Origin: Rhizobium sp.
GTDB taxonomy: Bacteria > Pseudomonadota > Alphaproteobacteria > Rhizobiales > Rhizobiaceae
DNA: 64,000 nt
Reading direction: 5' to 3'
Assembly (NCBI GenBank): GCA_019739215.1
Contig: JAHHDR010000041.1
Location: 1 to 64,000, forward strand
Part shown: piece after piece, positions 27,511 to 36,764 of the stretch
Layout of the letters: the number at the start of each line of letters is the position of its first letter
Numbering within the stretch: position 1 is the stretch's first letter
The notes under the pieces: model-generated
The model's database searches: none
The model's input: only the letters and a program-made list of their open reading frames with translations
Told to the model about the DNA's origin: nothing
Program-made: the position numbers and the translations under genes

Positions 27511-30067
27511 CTAGAGTTCCCTCAAAACTGGCGCCGCCTTCTGTCCGAGAACGGACCACGTTCCCACCAGACCGGTGCCGGCGGTCACGAGAAGGGCGAC
27601 GGCCACGGTCGAGAGCGCCGTGCCCGGAAGAAAGCGGAACGGCAGGTCCATGATCTCGATCATGACATACCAGGCCGCCGCCGTCGCCGCGGCGAGCGCG
27701 AAGACGGATGCCGAAAGCCCGAGCAGGAAATACTCGTAGAGATAGGCGCGCGCGAGCATGGCCCGCCGGGCGCCAAGAGTCTTCAGCACCACCGCGTCAT
27801 GGATGCGCGCCCGGTTGCCTGCGGCGATCGCGCCGGCCAGAACCAGGACCGAGACCACGATCGCGATCGAGGCCGCCGCGCGTATGGCGACAGCGATCTG
27901 GGCGACGATGTTGGAGGCGACGTCGAGCGCATCCTTGACCCGCACCGAGGTGATGCCGGGGAAGGCATTGGTGATGTCGCGCATCACCCGCGCATCGTCG
28001 TCCGGCGAGGCGCCCGGTGCGGTCAGCGTCGCCAGCCAAGCATGCGGCGCGCCCTGGAAGGTATTGGGCGAGAAGACCATGACGAAATTGATCGACATCG
28101 ACCGCCATTCGACATTGCGGAAATTGGCGATCCGCGCGGTGATGTTGCGGCCCAGGACGTTGACGGTCACGGTGTCGCCCACCTTGAGCCGAAGCTCGCC
28201 CGCCTCTTCGGCGGAGAAGGAGACCAGCGGCTCGCCCCTATAGTCCTTCGGCCACCAGTTGCCGTCGGCCAGCGTCGAATTGGCGGGAAGGTTCTCGGCA
28301 TAGGTGATGCCGCGATCGCCCTGCAGGACCCAGCGCGCGTTGGGGTCGATCTGCCGCTTCTGCACGTCCTCGCCGTTGAAGGCGAGGATGCGACCGCGCA
28401 GCATCGGCACTTCGACGACTTCCCCCTTCGGCGCGGTTTCCTTGACCACGTCGCGGAAACCTTCGAGATCCCGACTCTGGATGTCGACGAAGAAGAAATT
28501 GGGCGCCTTCTCGGCCATGGCACCCGAAAGATTGCTGCGCAGATTGCCCTCGATGAGGGCCAGTGCGGCGAGCAGCGTGAGCCCGAGACCCAACGACAGC
28601 ACGACGGACGATGTCAGCGCGCCCGGCCGGTGGATGTTGCCGATCGCCAGCCGCAGCGCCGGCGAATGGACCTTCGGCACCCGCCGCGCCAGCGCCGATA
28701 CGCCGGCGGCGACCAGTCGCAGCACGAGGAAGGCCGCCGATGTCGCCACGATGAACACGAAGGCGATGAAGCGGTTGTCGGAGGAGAAGATGGCCAGCAG
28801 CGCCACCGCGGCGAAGGCCAGCGCGGCCGCCAGGTAATAGCGCCAGGGCACCAGCCGCCAGCCGTCATGGGACTGCGACCTGAAGAGCTCAGTCGCGCGG
28901 ATCAGACGGGACCGCCCAAGCGGCAGGATCGAAAACGCAATGGTCGTCAGGAAACCGAACAGCGCCGCGATGCCGAGCGCGACCGGGTAGACGGTGAAGC
29001 CGGCCGGAACGGGGACGTAACCTTGCAGGAAGTGCGCCGCAATCGGCGTCACAGCTCCGCCGACGATCAGCCCGCCCAGAATGGCGATGGCGGCGATCGA
29101 CAGGATCTGGATCATGTAGATCATCACGATCAGGTGCCCGGGCGCGCCGAGGCTCTTGAAGCTGGCGATGACCTGGCGCTTCTGGTCGAGGAAAGCGCTG
29201 ACCGCGTTGGCAACGCCGACGCCGCCCGCGGCCAGTGCCGCAAGGCCGACCAGTGTCAGGAATTCCGAGAAGCGGTCGATGTTTTCGGTCAGCGCCGGAG
29301 CGGCGTTCGCGGCGCCGCGCACAGACCATCCGGCCTGCGGAAATTTCTCCTCCGCCTCCTTGCGCAACTCGCGGCGGCCGAGCGTGGGATCGTCGAGCTT
29401 GACCCGGTAGAAATTGTCGACAAGGCTGCCGATCTTCACCAGCCCGCTCTCAAGCAGCGCATCCCGGGAAACGACCAGGCGCGGCGCGAAGGAAAACCCG
29501 TCCGACAGCGCATCGGGTTCGCTGACGATCGTGCCGCGAATGACGAGCGGCATCTCGGCCAGCAGGACCTTGTCGCCGACCTTCAGCCCGAGGCGGTCGA
29601 GCAGCAGCGGCGCGGCGACGACGCCGAACCCGTCGGGCCCCTTGGCAAGCAGGTCTTGGATTGGCCGGTCGGGCTCGGAGACGAAGGTGCCGTAGAGCGG
29701 ATAGCCGCCATCGACGGCCTTTAGCTCCGCCAGTGCCTGGTTGGACTTGTCCTCGCTGCGGATCATCGAACGGAGATTGGAGGAGAGCTGCACCGTGCCG
29801 AGGCTGTCGATATAGGCCCGCTCCTCGGTGCTCGCCTCGCGGTTTTTTCAGGCCGAAGCGGATATCGGCGGCGAGGATGTCGCGTCCCTGCTCGTCGATC
29901 GCCGATGTCATCGAGCGCGCGATCGAATTGACGCCGGCGATCGCGGCGGTTCCCAGCAAAATGCAGAGGATGAAGATGTAGAAGCCGTGCAAGCCGCCGC
30001 GCATTTCACGCAAGGCGAGGCGGAAGGCCAGTGGCAGATGGCCGACGAAAACCCGGGCGCTCTGCAT
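27511..30067 (-). pseudogene. FtsX/YbbP-like ABC transporter permease, one-base frameshift
   Basis: A large four-block permease with about ten membrane helices and two MacB-like periplasmic domains, expected about 851 aa. The first 76 codons (MQSARVFVGHL to FGLK) are in one frame; the rest is one base off. The break falls in a run of six A (minus strand, near 29846-29851). With five A the frame reads FGLKNREASTEERAY and joins perfectly. It is probably a homopolymer consensus error and the gene is functional. It follows its ATPase by two bases. The pair is YbbAP-like, divergent from the TesA gene, as in many bacteria. Confidence 0.9.
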
Positions 30068-30069
30068 GA

Positions 30070-30750
30070 TCAGAGCCCCGCGTCGGTGATTTCGCCGGAC
30101 CTGATCTTGATCTGCCGCCCGCAGCGCGCAGCCAGCGACGGGTCATGCGTGACGAGCAGCAGCGTCATGCCGCGCTCGGCCTGTTCGGCGAAGAGAAGAT
30201 CGGCGATATGCCGTCCTGTCTCGCCGTCGAGATTGCCGGTGGGCTCGTCTGCGATGAGCAATTTCGGCTGGGGCGCCAAAGCGCGGGCGATCGCCACGCG
30301 CTGCTGTTCGCCACCCGAGAGTTGCCCCGGATAATGGCTGAGCCTCTCGCCCAGTCCGACCGCTGTCAGTTCCTTCTCAGCGATCCTGAATGCGTCGCGA
30401 TTGCCGGCCAGTTCGAGCGGCACGGCAACATTCTCGAGCGCGGTCATGTTGGGGATGAGGTGGAAGGACTGGAAGACGATACCGATATTGCGCCCCCGGA
30501 AGGCGGCGAGACTGTCCTCGTCGGCATCGTGCAGCGGCGTGTCGGATATGCGGATCTCGCCACGATCGAGCCGCTCAAGACCGGCAAGCACCATCAGCAG
30601 GGTCGACTTGCCGGAACCGGAAGGGCCGGTAATGCCGTTAGACGACCCTTTTTCGATCACGAGATCTATGGATTTGAGGACATGGACAGCGCTTGCACCC
30701 TGGCCGAGCGTGAGATCGGCCTTTTTCAGTTCGATTATGGTTTCATCCAC
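30070..30750 (-). CDS. YbbA-like ABC transporter ATPase
   Basis: The 226-aa ATPase of the LolD/MacB class has Walker A GPSGSGKST (~42-50), Q-loop VFQSFHLIPNMTALENV, signature LSGGEQQRVAIARAL, Walker B LLIADEPTGNLD and switch His in VTHD. It should power the FtsX-like permease directly downstream; the Mac/Lol-type systems move lipids or hydrophobic molecules or act mechanically on the envelope. Divergent from the esterase gene over 64 bases. Confidence 0.95.
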   Translation of the reverse strand: MDETIIELKKADLTLGQGASAVHVLKSIDLVIEKGSSNGITGPSGSGKSTLLMVLAGLERLDRGEIRISDTPLHDADEDSLAAFRGRNIGIVFQSFHLIPNMTALENVAVPLELAGNRDAFRIAEKELTAVGLGERLSHYPGQLSGGEQQRVAIARALAPQPKLLIADEPTGNLDGETGRHIADLLFAEQAERGMTLLLVTHDPSLAARCGRQIKIRSGEITDAGL

Positions 30751-30814
30751 GAAGTCAGGATCCTATATCTCGCCCATCGGTTCTACGCGCTGACAGCAAC
30801 TTAGGAGGCTCCGG

Positions 30815-31450
30815 ATGACATTTAAAGCTCTCGCAACCGCTTTATGTGCAGCCCTCACGCTAATTTTATCCTCCGGCGCATCCGCGGCCCGCACGCTCAA
30901 CATCGTTGCCTTCGGGGATTCGCTCACTGCCGGCTACCAGTTGCCGCCGAACGAGGCCTTCCCCGCGCAGCTCGAAACGCTGGCAAAAGCGAAGGGTCTC
31001 GAGGTTGCCATTGCCAATGCAGGGGTTTCCGGCGACACCACGGCGGACGGCCTGGCCCGCCTCGACTGGTCGATACCCGACGGAACCGACGGGGTGATCC
31101 TGGCGCTGGGTGCCAACGACGCGCTGCGCGGCCTGTCGCCCGAGGACAGCGCGAAAAATCTCGACGCGATGCTGTCCCGGCTCAAGGAGCGAAACATTCC
31201 GGCCGTCGTTGCCGGTATTCTGGCGCCACCCAACATGGGCGGGGATTACGAGGCACGCTTTAATGCAATCTATGGCGAACTGGCCAAGAAGCACGACGTG
31301 CCCCTCTATCCGTTTCTGCTCGACGGGGTCATTCTCGACAGCAGTCTCAAGCTCGAGGACGGCATGCATCCGAACGGCGCCGGCACCAAGGTGATGGCGG
31401 AGAAGTTCCTGCCGACGTTCGAGGGCTTCCTCAAAAGCCTGCCGCAATGA
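30815..31450 (+). CDS. tesA: arylesterase / TesA-like SGNH hydrolase
   Basis: The 211-aa protein has a signal peptide ending ASA (about residue 24), so it is periplasmic. The SGNH blocks are clear: FGDSLTAGY (nucleophile Ser), Gly in NAGVSGDTTADGLARL, ALGANDALRG, and DGMHPNGAG (catalytic Asp-His). Enzymes of this type hydrolyse acyl-CoA, lysophospholipid and aryl esters. The divergent arrangement with ybbAP is widely conserved and suggests linked lipid or acyl-chain handling. Confidence 0.92.
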   Translation: MTFKALATALCAALTLILSSGASAARTLNIVAFGDSLTAGYQLPPNEAFPAQLETLAKAKGLEVAIANAGVSGDTTADGLARLDWSIPDGTDGVILALGANDALRGLSPEDSAKNLDAMLSRLKERNIPAVVAGILAPPNMGGDYEARFNAIYGELAKKHDVPLYPFLLDGVILDSSLKLEDGMHPNGAGTKVMAEKFLPTFEGFLKSLPQ

Positions 31451-31545
31451 TTTGTTATGCAATGCGGGATAACAATATTTGGGGATTGCAGCACGGACTG
31501 ATCGATGATTCGTTGAGGCTGTAAGTTCGATTCGGGGAGCTCGCC

Positions 31546-32121
31546 ATGCCGAGACTGTTCACTGCCCTCGAAATCCCGCAGAGCGCGGCCCTGAGCCTCT
31601 CTCTTCTGCGCGGTGGCGTCCCCGGTGCGAGATGGATCGACCGCGACAACTTCCACATCACGCTGCGCTTCATCGGCGACATCGATCACCGGACAGCCGA
31701 CGAAGTGGCCGAGGCGCTCGACCGGGTGCGCCGGCAACAGTTTATGCTGACGCTTTCCGGCACCGGCTTCTTCGGCAATCGCAAGCCGCATTCGATCTGG
31801 GCCGGCGTCCAGCCCGCGCCGGAGCTCAATGCCCTGCATGCCGATCTGGAGCGGGTGTGCCAGCGCATGGGCCTGCCGCCCGAACCGCGGAAGTTCACGC
31901 CTCATGTCACGCTGGCCCGGCTCAAGAATGCACGCGTCGACGACGTGGTGCACTACCTCACCGGCCGGGGCGACTTCCAGGCGCTGCCCTTCCCGGTCAC
32001 CGGCTTCGTGCTGATGTCGTCGCGCGATTCCGTGGGCGGGGGGCCTTATGTGGTGGAAGAAGAATATCCGCTGATGCCGCCCGCGCCTCCACGCGCAACC
32101 GCCATCGAACTGCGGCCCTGA
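31546..32121 (+). CDS. thpR: RNA 2',3'-cyclic phosphodiesterase
   Basis: The 191-aa 2H phosphoesterase carries both HxTx motifs: HITLRF at about residue 38 and HVTLARL at about 124. The opening MPRLFTALEIP is characteristic of LigT/ThpR. It opens 2',3'-cyclic phosphates on RNA. A GGGGAGC site precedes the ATG. Confidence 0.92.
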   Translation: MPRLFTALEIPQSAALSLSLLRGGVPGARWIDRDNFHITLRFIGDIDHRTADEVAEALDRVRRQQFMLTLSGTGFFGNRKPHSIWAGVQPAPELNALHADLERVCQRMGLPPEPRKFTPHVTLARLKNARVDDVVHYLTGRGDFQALPFPVTGFVLMSSRDSVGGGPYVVEEEYPLMPPAPPRATAIELRP

Positions 32122-32289
32122 CCGCGAGTCCAGGTCCGCAATTGCGTGGAAATTGTTACGCCGGAGGCAAAACTTGCCCAGCGCGCCAAACGTATATGCC
32201 TCAGCGCTTGCCTAGGGTGGTCCTTTGGCGGCATAAGTCGGCCGCGAGAGGCGGCCCGCGAGAGGTCGCGATCCATGCTGGTAGGTAAC

Positions 32290-32625
32290 ATGAAAAAGAT
32301 CGTCATTTGCGCGGCAATTCTGCTTGTCGCCGGCTGCGCCAAGCGGCCGGAAGAAATCATGGCAACGCCTGTTGCCGTCGAGCCCTATATGCAGATGGAG
32401 TGCCCTGCACTCGCGCAGCTGAAGATGCAGAAGGACGCCGAGCTCGTCCGGCTCGAGAAGGAACAGAACCAGGCGGCCGAACATGACACGGCGGCCATGG
32501 CTGTGGTTCACGTACCCGTCGCCTCCATGTCCGGCAAGGACAAGGAGCCTGAGGTGGCCCGTGCCAAGGGCGAGGTCCAGGCGATCAATTCGGCCTATCA
32601 ATCCAAGAATTGCGCCGCCGGCTGA
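32290..32625 (+). CDS. small putative lipoprotein
   Basis: The 111-aa protein starts MKKIVICAAILLVAGC: a short lipoprotein signal with lipobox L-V-A-G-C, so Cys16 should be lipidated. The rest is charged, with heptad-like Leu/Glu/Lys spacing around LAQLKMQKDAELVRLEKEQNQ, suggesting a short coiled coil. No family is recognised. It ends close to and convergent with the LMW phosphatase. Confidence 0.8.
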   Translation: MKKIVICAAILLVAGCAKRPEEIMATPVAVEPYMQMECPALAQLKMQKDAELVRLEKEQNQAAEHDTAAMAVVHVPVASMSGKDKEPEVARAKGEVQAINSAYQSKNCAAG

Positions 32626-33112
32626 TCAGCCTGCCGGTGACTTCGCGCGGAAAAGGATGTCGAGCAGGTTCCGGCATCCATTTTCGAGCATCGCGAAGAC
32701 AGCCTCGAAATCACCCGCCTCGCCATAATAGGGATCCGGCACATCGCGCGCCGTGCCGCTAACGAAATCCATGAACAGGTGGAGGTCGGCGGACGAGTCA
32801 TGGGGCGCGAGGCGCACGATATCCCTCAGGTTGTTGCGGTCCATCGCAAAGATCATGTCGAACCGGTTGAAGTCGGCCGCCGTCAGTTGCCGGGCGCGCT
32901 GCGCGGAGATATCGACGCCATGGCTGCGCGCGACGGCGATGGACCGGCGGTCGGGCGGGTCGCCGAGATGCCAGCCGCCCGTTCCCGCCGAGGCTGTCTC
33001 AAGGAGATGCGAGAGGCCGCGCTCGGCCGCGAAATGCCGCAGCAGACCTTCACCCAGGGGCGATCGGCAGATATTTCCGAGACAAACGAAAAGAATTCGC
33101 CGTTTTTTCCAT
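32626..33112 (-). CDS. low-molecular-weight protein-tyrosine phosphatase (start damaged by one base)
   Basis: The reading VCLGNICRSP holds the P-loop C-x5-R-S, and DPYYGEAGDF supplies the catalytic Asp loop, so the whole enzyme (about 160 aa) is present. No usable start codon exists in that frame near the N-terminus. The ATG at 33110-33112 is out of frame by one base; with seven A instead of six in its poly-A run the protein would start MEKKRRILFVCLG. A missing homopolymer base is the simplest reading. Roles range from exopolysaccharide regulation to arsenate reduction. Confidence 0.82.
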
Positions 33113-33143
33113 GCTACATTGAAACAATAGAGGAGCAGACCGA

Positions 33144-33440
33144 ATGGCCAGCGAGAAGTTGTCCCCTACAGAAATCGCAGAGCGGCTTCAAGAAGTCGAT
33201 GGCTGGGTTCTGTCCGACGACGACGTCGCGATCCGAAAGACCTTCAAGTTCGGGAACTTTGCCGAGGCTTTCGCCTTCATGACCGAGTGCGCCATCCATG
33301 CCGAGAAACTCGACCATCACCCCGAATGGTCCAACGTCTATCGGACGGTCGAGGTCACGTTGACCACGCATTCGGCGAAGGGCGTGACGGAACTCGACTT
33401 CGCCCTGGCGACCCGGATGGACAAAGCTGCCCGGCATTGA
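33144..33440 (+). CDS. phhB: pterin-4a-carbinolamine dehydratase
   Basis: The 98-aa protein is full length for the family. It has GWVLSDDDVAIRKTFKFGNFAEAFAFM and the active-site H-A-E-K-L-D-H-H-P-E-W motif (~53-63), followed by TTHSAKGVTELDF. It dehydrates 4a-hydroxytetrahydropterin to recycle the cofactor of aromatic hydroxylases. No phenylalanine hydroxylase is nearby. Confidence 0.95.
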   Translation: MASEKLSPTEIAERLQEVDGWVLSDDDVAIRKTFKFGNFAEAFAFMTECAIHAEKLDHHPEWSNVYRTVEVTLTTHSAKGVTELDFALATRMDKAARH

Positions 33441-33493
33441 AATCCGGGGTAGCCTCACCATATCGTGATCTGGCGATGAAGCAGGAAAGATCG

Positions 33494-33874
33494 ATGGACG
33501 ACGTCAAGATTGGCGAAATTCTGTTGCCGGGCGAGGAATCCGACCAGGAAAAGCGCGCTCGAAAGGTAAAGGTCGGCTTCTGGCCGACGTTCCGCCGCGC
33601 ATTCCGTCAGTTGCCGTTTTCACGTGACGTGGTGGCGGGCTTTTATTGCGCGATCGACCCCGCATCGCCGCGCCGCGTGCGCGGCATACTGCTTGCCGCG
33701 CTTGCCTATTTCGTCCTGCCTTTCGATGCGGTCCCGGATTTCCTTGCCGTGGTCGGATTTTCGGACGACATCGCGGTTCTGGCCGCCGCGATCGGCGCTG
33801 TGCGGGGCCATCTCCAGCCTCGGCATTACGAGCGCGCAGACAAGGCACTGGCTGACCCCGAGACGGTAGAGTGA
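33494..33874 (+). CDS. YkvA/DUF1232 family membrane protein
   Basis: The 126-aa protein carries the DUF1232 core RVRGILLAALAYFVLPFDAVPDFLAVVGFSDDIAVLAAAI: a membrane helix, the LPFDxVPD turn and a second helix. Its function is unknown. ATG at 33494 follows GCAGGAAAG; an in-frame ATG at 33476 is also possible. Confidence 0.88.
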   Translation: MDDVKIGEILLPGEESDQEKRARKVKVGFWPTFRRAFRQLPFSRDVVAGFYCAIDPASPRRVRGILLAALAYFVLPFDAVPDFLAVVGFSDDIAVLAAAIGAVRGHLQPRHYERADKALADPETVE

Positions 33875-34077
33875 TCGGGGCAGATCGGCAGGAATATCGT
33901 GCTGGGGGTGGCCGCGCGCGGAAGTGCCGCGGCGTGACTGCCTAAATGCTGCCTGATTTCTCTTCCCATAGAATGTCGCCCATTGCTTCGCGTGGTCGCG
34001 GATGATCATCCGTTCGCAGGCAATCGATGGCCCTTCGTCTCAGAGCGGGGCAATATCGTCACAGGCATCACGCCCTG

Positions 34078-34106
34078 TTGACAGTTTGGTAACCTGAATT
34101 AAGTCA
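34078..34106 (+). promoter_or_regulatory. putative promoter of the IalB-family gene
   Basis: TTGACA at 34078-34083 matches a -35 box, and TAAGTC about 16 bases on is a weak -10. The 298-base gap 33875-34172 shows nothing else I can name. Confidence 0.45.
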
Positions 34107-34172
34107 CAATGAATGCAAAATGTTGCTGCGCCCCATTGCGTGCGGCCCTTGAGTAAAAACCGGAAGGAAAAC

Positions 34173-34682
34173 ATGTTCGCGAAGAAACTGGCTGCCGCCC
34201 TTCTGGCCGTCTCGGCCCTTGCCACGTCGGCATATGCGCAATCCCCCACCCGTATCGAACAGTTCAAGGCATGGGGTGCCTATTTCTATCAGGGCGGTTC
34301 GGGCAAGGTGTGCTACGTGCTCACCGTTCCGGATCCCAAGCAACTTACCCCGGCCAAGGTCGACCACGGCGATATCTTCTTCCTCGTGACACAGCGCCCC
34401 GGCCAGAACATTTCCTACGAACCGCAGGCGATGCTGGGCTATGAGCTTCAGGCCGGATCCAAGGTCACCGTCAACATCGACGGCCGGCAGTTCGTGATGT
34501 TCACCAAGGGCAAGTCCGCCTGGCTGGAAAATGCCGCCGAGGAACCGGCGCTTGTCGCCGCCATGCGCTCGGGCAAGGCCATGAGCATGGGCGCCGTGTC
34601 CAAGCGCGGCACGAAGACCGGCTACGTCTTCTCGCTGCAGGGCATTTCCGCTGCATTGAAAAAGATCGAGACCTGCCAGTAG
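34173..34682 (+). CDS. invasion-associated locus B (IalB) family protein
   Basis: The 169-aa exported protein has a signal peptide ending AYAQ (about residue 23). The core has GKVCYVLTVPD and a C-terminal KIETCQ, giving the conserved Cys pair, and IFFLVTQRPGQN. IalB proteins are periplasmic factors first described in Bartonella and common in Rhizobiales; the molecular role is unknown. The ATG follows GGAAGGAAAA. Confidence 0.85.
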   Translation: MFAKKLAAALLAVSALATSAYAQSPTRIEQFKAWGAYFYQGGSGKVCYVLTVPDPKQLTPAKVDHGDIFFLVTQRPGQNISYEPQAMLGYELQAGSKVTVNIDGRQFVMFTKGKSAWLENAAEEPALVAAMRSGKAMSMGAVSKRGTKTGYVFSLQGISAALKKIETCQ

Positions 34683-34864
34683 TCGCATCGGTGCCGGAGT
34701 TGGATAGCAGGGGCCGGTTCATCCGGCCTCTTCCTGTATTGGCGCACCGGGGATGACTCCGCGTCTAAATGATGGTAATCGGGCGCCGATTTCCCATTTA
34801 GGGTAGGCATGGCCGGCAGACCTGTGGTTTGCATGAGAGCCGCGCGACAGGATACCGGACAGAC

Positions 34865-36115
34865 ATGACCACGATGGAAGCCGTGAGCGTAACCGCTCAG
34901 CCAATTGCCCCGTTGCCGCGCACGGGACCTGACAAGATGACGATGCTGGAGAACAAGCCGTCGCTCATCGGACTGTCGCGCGAGGAACTTGCGCAGGCGC
35001 TTGTCGCCAAGGGCGTGACAGAACGCCAGGTCAAGATGCGCGTCCAGCAGATCTGGCACTGGCTCTACATCCGTGGCGTCTCGGATTTCGATGACATGAA
35101 GAATGTCTCGAAGGACCTGCGGGAACTTCTCAGGGCGCATTTCACCATCCAGCGACCTGAAATCGTCGAGGAACAGATTTCCAACGACGGCACCCGCAAA
35201 TGGCTGCTGCGCTTTCCGCCGCGCGGTGCGGGCCGGCCCGTCGACATCGAGACCGTCTATATTCCCGAAGAAGGCCGCGGCACGCTCTGCGTCTCCTCCC
35301 AGGTCGGCTGCACGCTGACCTGCGACTTCTGTCACACCGGCACCCAGCGGTTGGTGCGCAATCTGACAGCCGAGGAAATCGTTTCGCAGCTGCTGCTCGC
35401 CCGCGACCGGCTGGGCGACTTCCCGGACCGCGACACGCCGCAGGGCGCCATCGTGCCGGCCGAAGGCCGTAAGATCACCAACATGGTGATGATGGGCATG
35501 GGCGAGCCGCTCTACAACTTCGATCACGTCAAGACCGCGATGCTGATCGCGTCTGACGGCGATGGCCTGTCGCTCTCCAAGCGCCGCATTACGCTTTCCA
35601 CATCGGGCGTCGTTCCGGAAATCGTGCGCATCGGCGAGGAGACCGGCGTGATGCTGGCAATCTCGCTGCATGCCGTGCGCGACGACCTGCGCGACCTCTT
35701 GGTTCCGATCAACAAGAAATATCCGCTGAAGGACCTGATCGCCGCCTGCAAGGCCTATCCGGGCCTTTCCAATGCGCGCCGCATCACCTTCGAATATGTT
35801 ATGCTGAAGGGCGTCAACGACTCTCTCACCGACGCGCGCGATCTGGTGAAGATGCTGAAGGGCGTGCCTGCCAAGATCAACCTCATTCCCTTCAATCCCT
35901 GGCCGGGAACGAAATACGAGTGTTCCGACTGGGAGACGATCGAAAAGTTTGCAGACTTCATCAATGACGCCGGTTATGCCTCGCCGATCCGCACGCCGCG
36001 CGGCCGCGACATCCTTGCCGCCTGCGGCCAGCTGAAGTCCGAGTCGGAGCGAATGAAGAAGACCGATCGCCTCGCTTTCGAAGCCATGATGATCGCCAAT
36101 CACGGCGAAGACTGA
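34865..36115 (+). CDS. rlmN: 23S rRNA/tRNA adenine C2-methyltransferase RlmN
   Basis: The 416-aa radical-SAM enzyme methylates A2503 of 23S rRNA and A37 of some tRNAs. The cluster motif is G-C-T-L-T-C-D-F-C-H-T-G (C-x3-C-x2-C, ~148-155). MMGMGEPLYNF binds SAM, and the second catalytic Cys is in RGRDILAACGQLK. The ~25-residue N-terminal extension before the conserved LIGLSREEL varies in relatives; the ATG at 34865 was chosen. Confidence 0.95.
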   Translation: MTTMEAVSVTAQPIAPLPRTGPDKMTMLENKPSLIGLSREELAQALVAKGVTERQVKMRVQQIWHWLYIRGVSDFDDMKNVSKDLRELLRAHFTIQRPEIVEEQISNDGTRKWLLRFPPRGAGRPVDIETVYIPEEGRGTLCVSSQVGCTLTCDFCHTGTQRLVRNLTAEEIVSQLLLARDRLGDFPDRDTPQGAIVPAEGRKITNMVMMGMGEPLYNFDHVKTAMLIASDGDGLSLSKRRITLSTSGVVPEIVRIGEETGVMLAISLHAVRDDLRDLLVPINKKYPLKDLIAACKAYPGLSNARRITFEYVMLKGVNDSLTDARDLVKMLKGVPAKINLIPFNPWPGTKYECSDWETIEKFADFINDAGYASPIRTPRGRDILAACGQLKSESERMKKTDRLAFEAMMIANHGED

Positions 36116-36202
36116 CCCGGCCTTCGCCGGCGAGCGGGACAAACCCGCTTGCAACTTCACCCGCCCCGCACCATGTTCGATGGACATGATGGGGAGCCGT
36201 GC

Positions 36203-36754
36203 ATGACCAACACCACTCGCAAGACCGCAACCGATTGCGTCGACTTCTGGGCCTCGGCAGGCTTCGAGAAGTGGTTCACCAAGGATGCGGACTTCGATGA
36301 GGAATTCCGCCGGCACTTCCTCGACCTGCATTTCGCCGCCGCGCGGCGCGAGCATGACGACTGGATCGAAAGTCCCCAGGGTGCGCTCGCCCTGATGATC
36401 CTGCTGGATCAGTTTCCGCGCAATGTCTTTCGCGGCACCGGGCACATGTTCGCCACCGATCCGCTGGCGCGGATGTATGCCCGCATGGCCATCGAAAAAG
36501 GGCACGACCAAGCGGTGGACGAGATGTTGCGGGCATTCTTCTACCTGCCGTTCGAGCATTCCGAGGATATCGGCGACCAGGAGCTTTCCGTAAGGCTGTT
36601 CAATGCGCTGGGCGGCGAATGGACGAAGTACTCGGACGAGCACCAAGAGATCATCGTCCGCTTCGGCCGGTTCCCGCATCGAAACCCGGCGCTCGGGCGC
36701 CAATCGACGCCGGAGGAACTGACGTTCCTCGAAGAGGGCGGCTTCTCCGGCTAA
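36203..36754 (+). CDS. DUF924 family protein
   Basis: The 183-aa helical protein carries the family signature DQFPRNVFRGTGHMFATDPLA and FFYLPFEHSED, plus FGRFPHRNPALGR near the end. It resembles a TPR-like alpha-solenoid. Function unknown. The ATG at 36203 follows GGGGAG; ten bases separate it from the next gene, so the two may be co-transcribed. Confidence 0.88.
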   Translation: MTNTTRKTATDCVDFWASAGFEKWFTKDADFDEEFRRHFLDLHFAAARREHDDWIESPQGALALMILLDQFPRNVFRGTGHMFATDPLARMYARMAIEKGHDQAVDEMLRAFFYLPFEHSEDIGDQELSVRLFNALGGEWTKYSDEHQEIIVRFGRFPHRNPALGRQSTPEELTFLEEGGFSG

Positions 36755-36764
36755 GGATCCAGCG

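Noticed and set aside
27799..29724. A 641-codon plus-strand frame opposite the YbbP-like permease
   Set aside because: High-GC antisense shadow, low-complexity Arg/Asp/Gly content and no recognisable domain.
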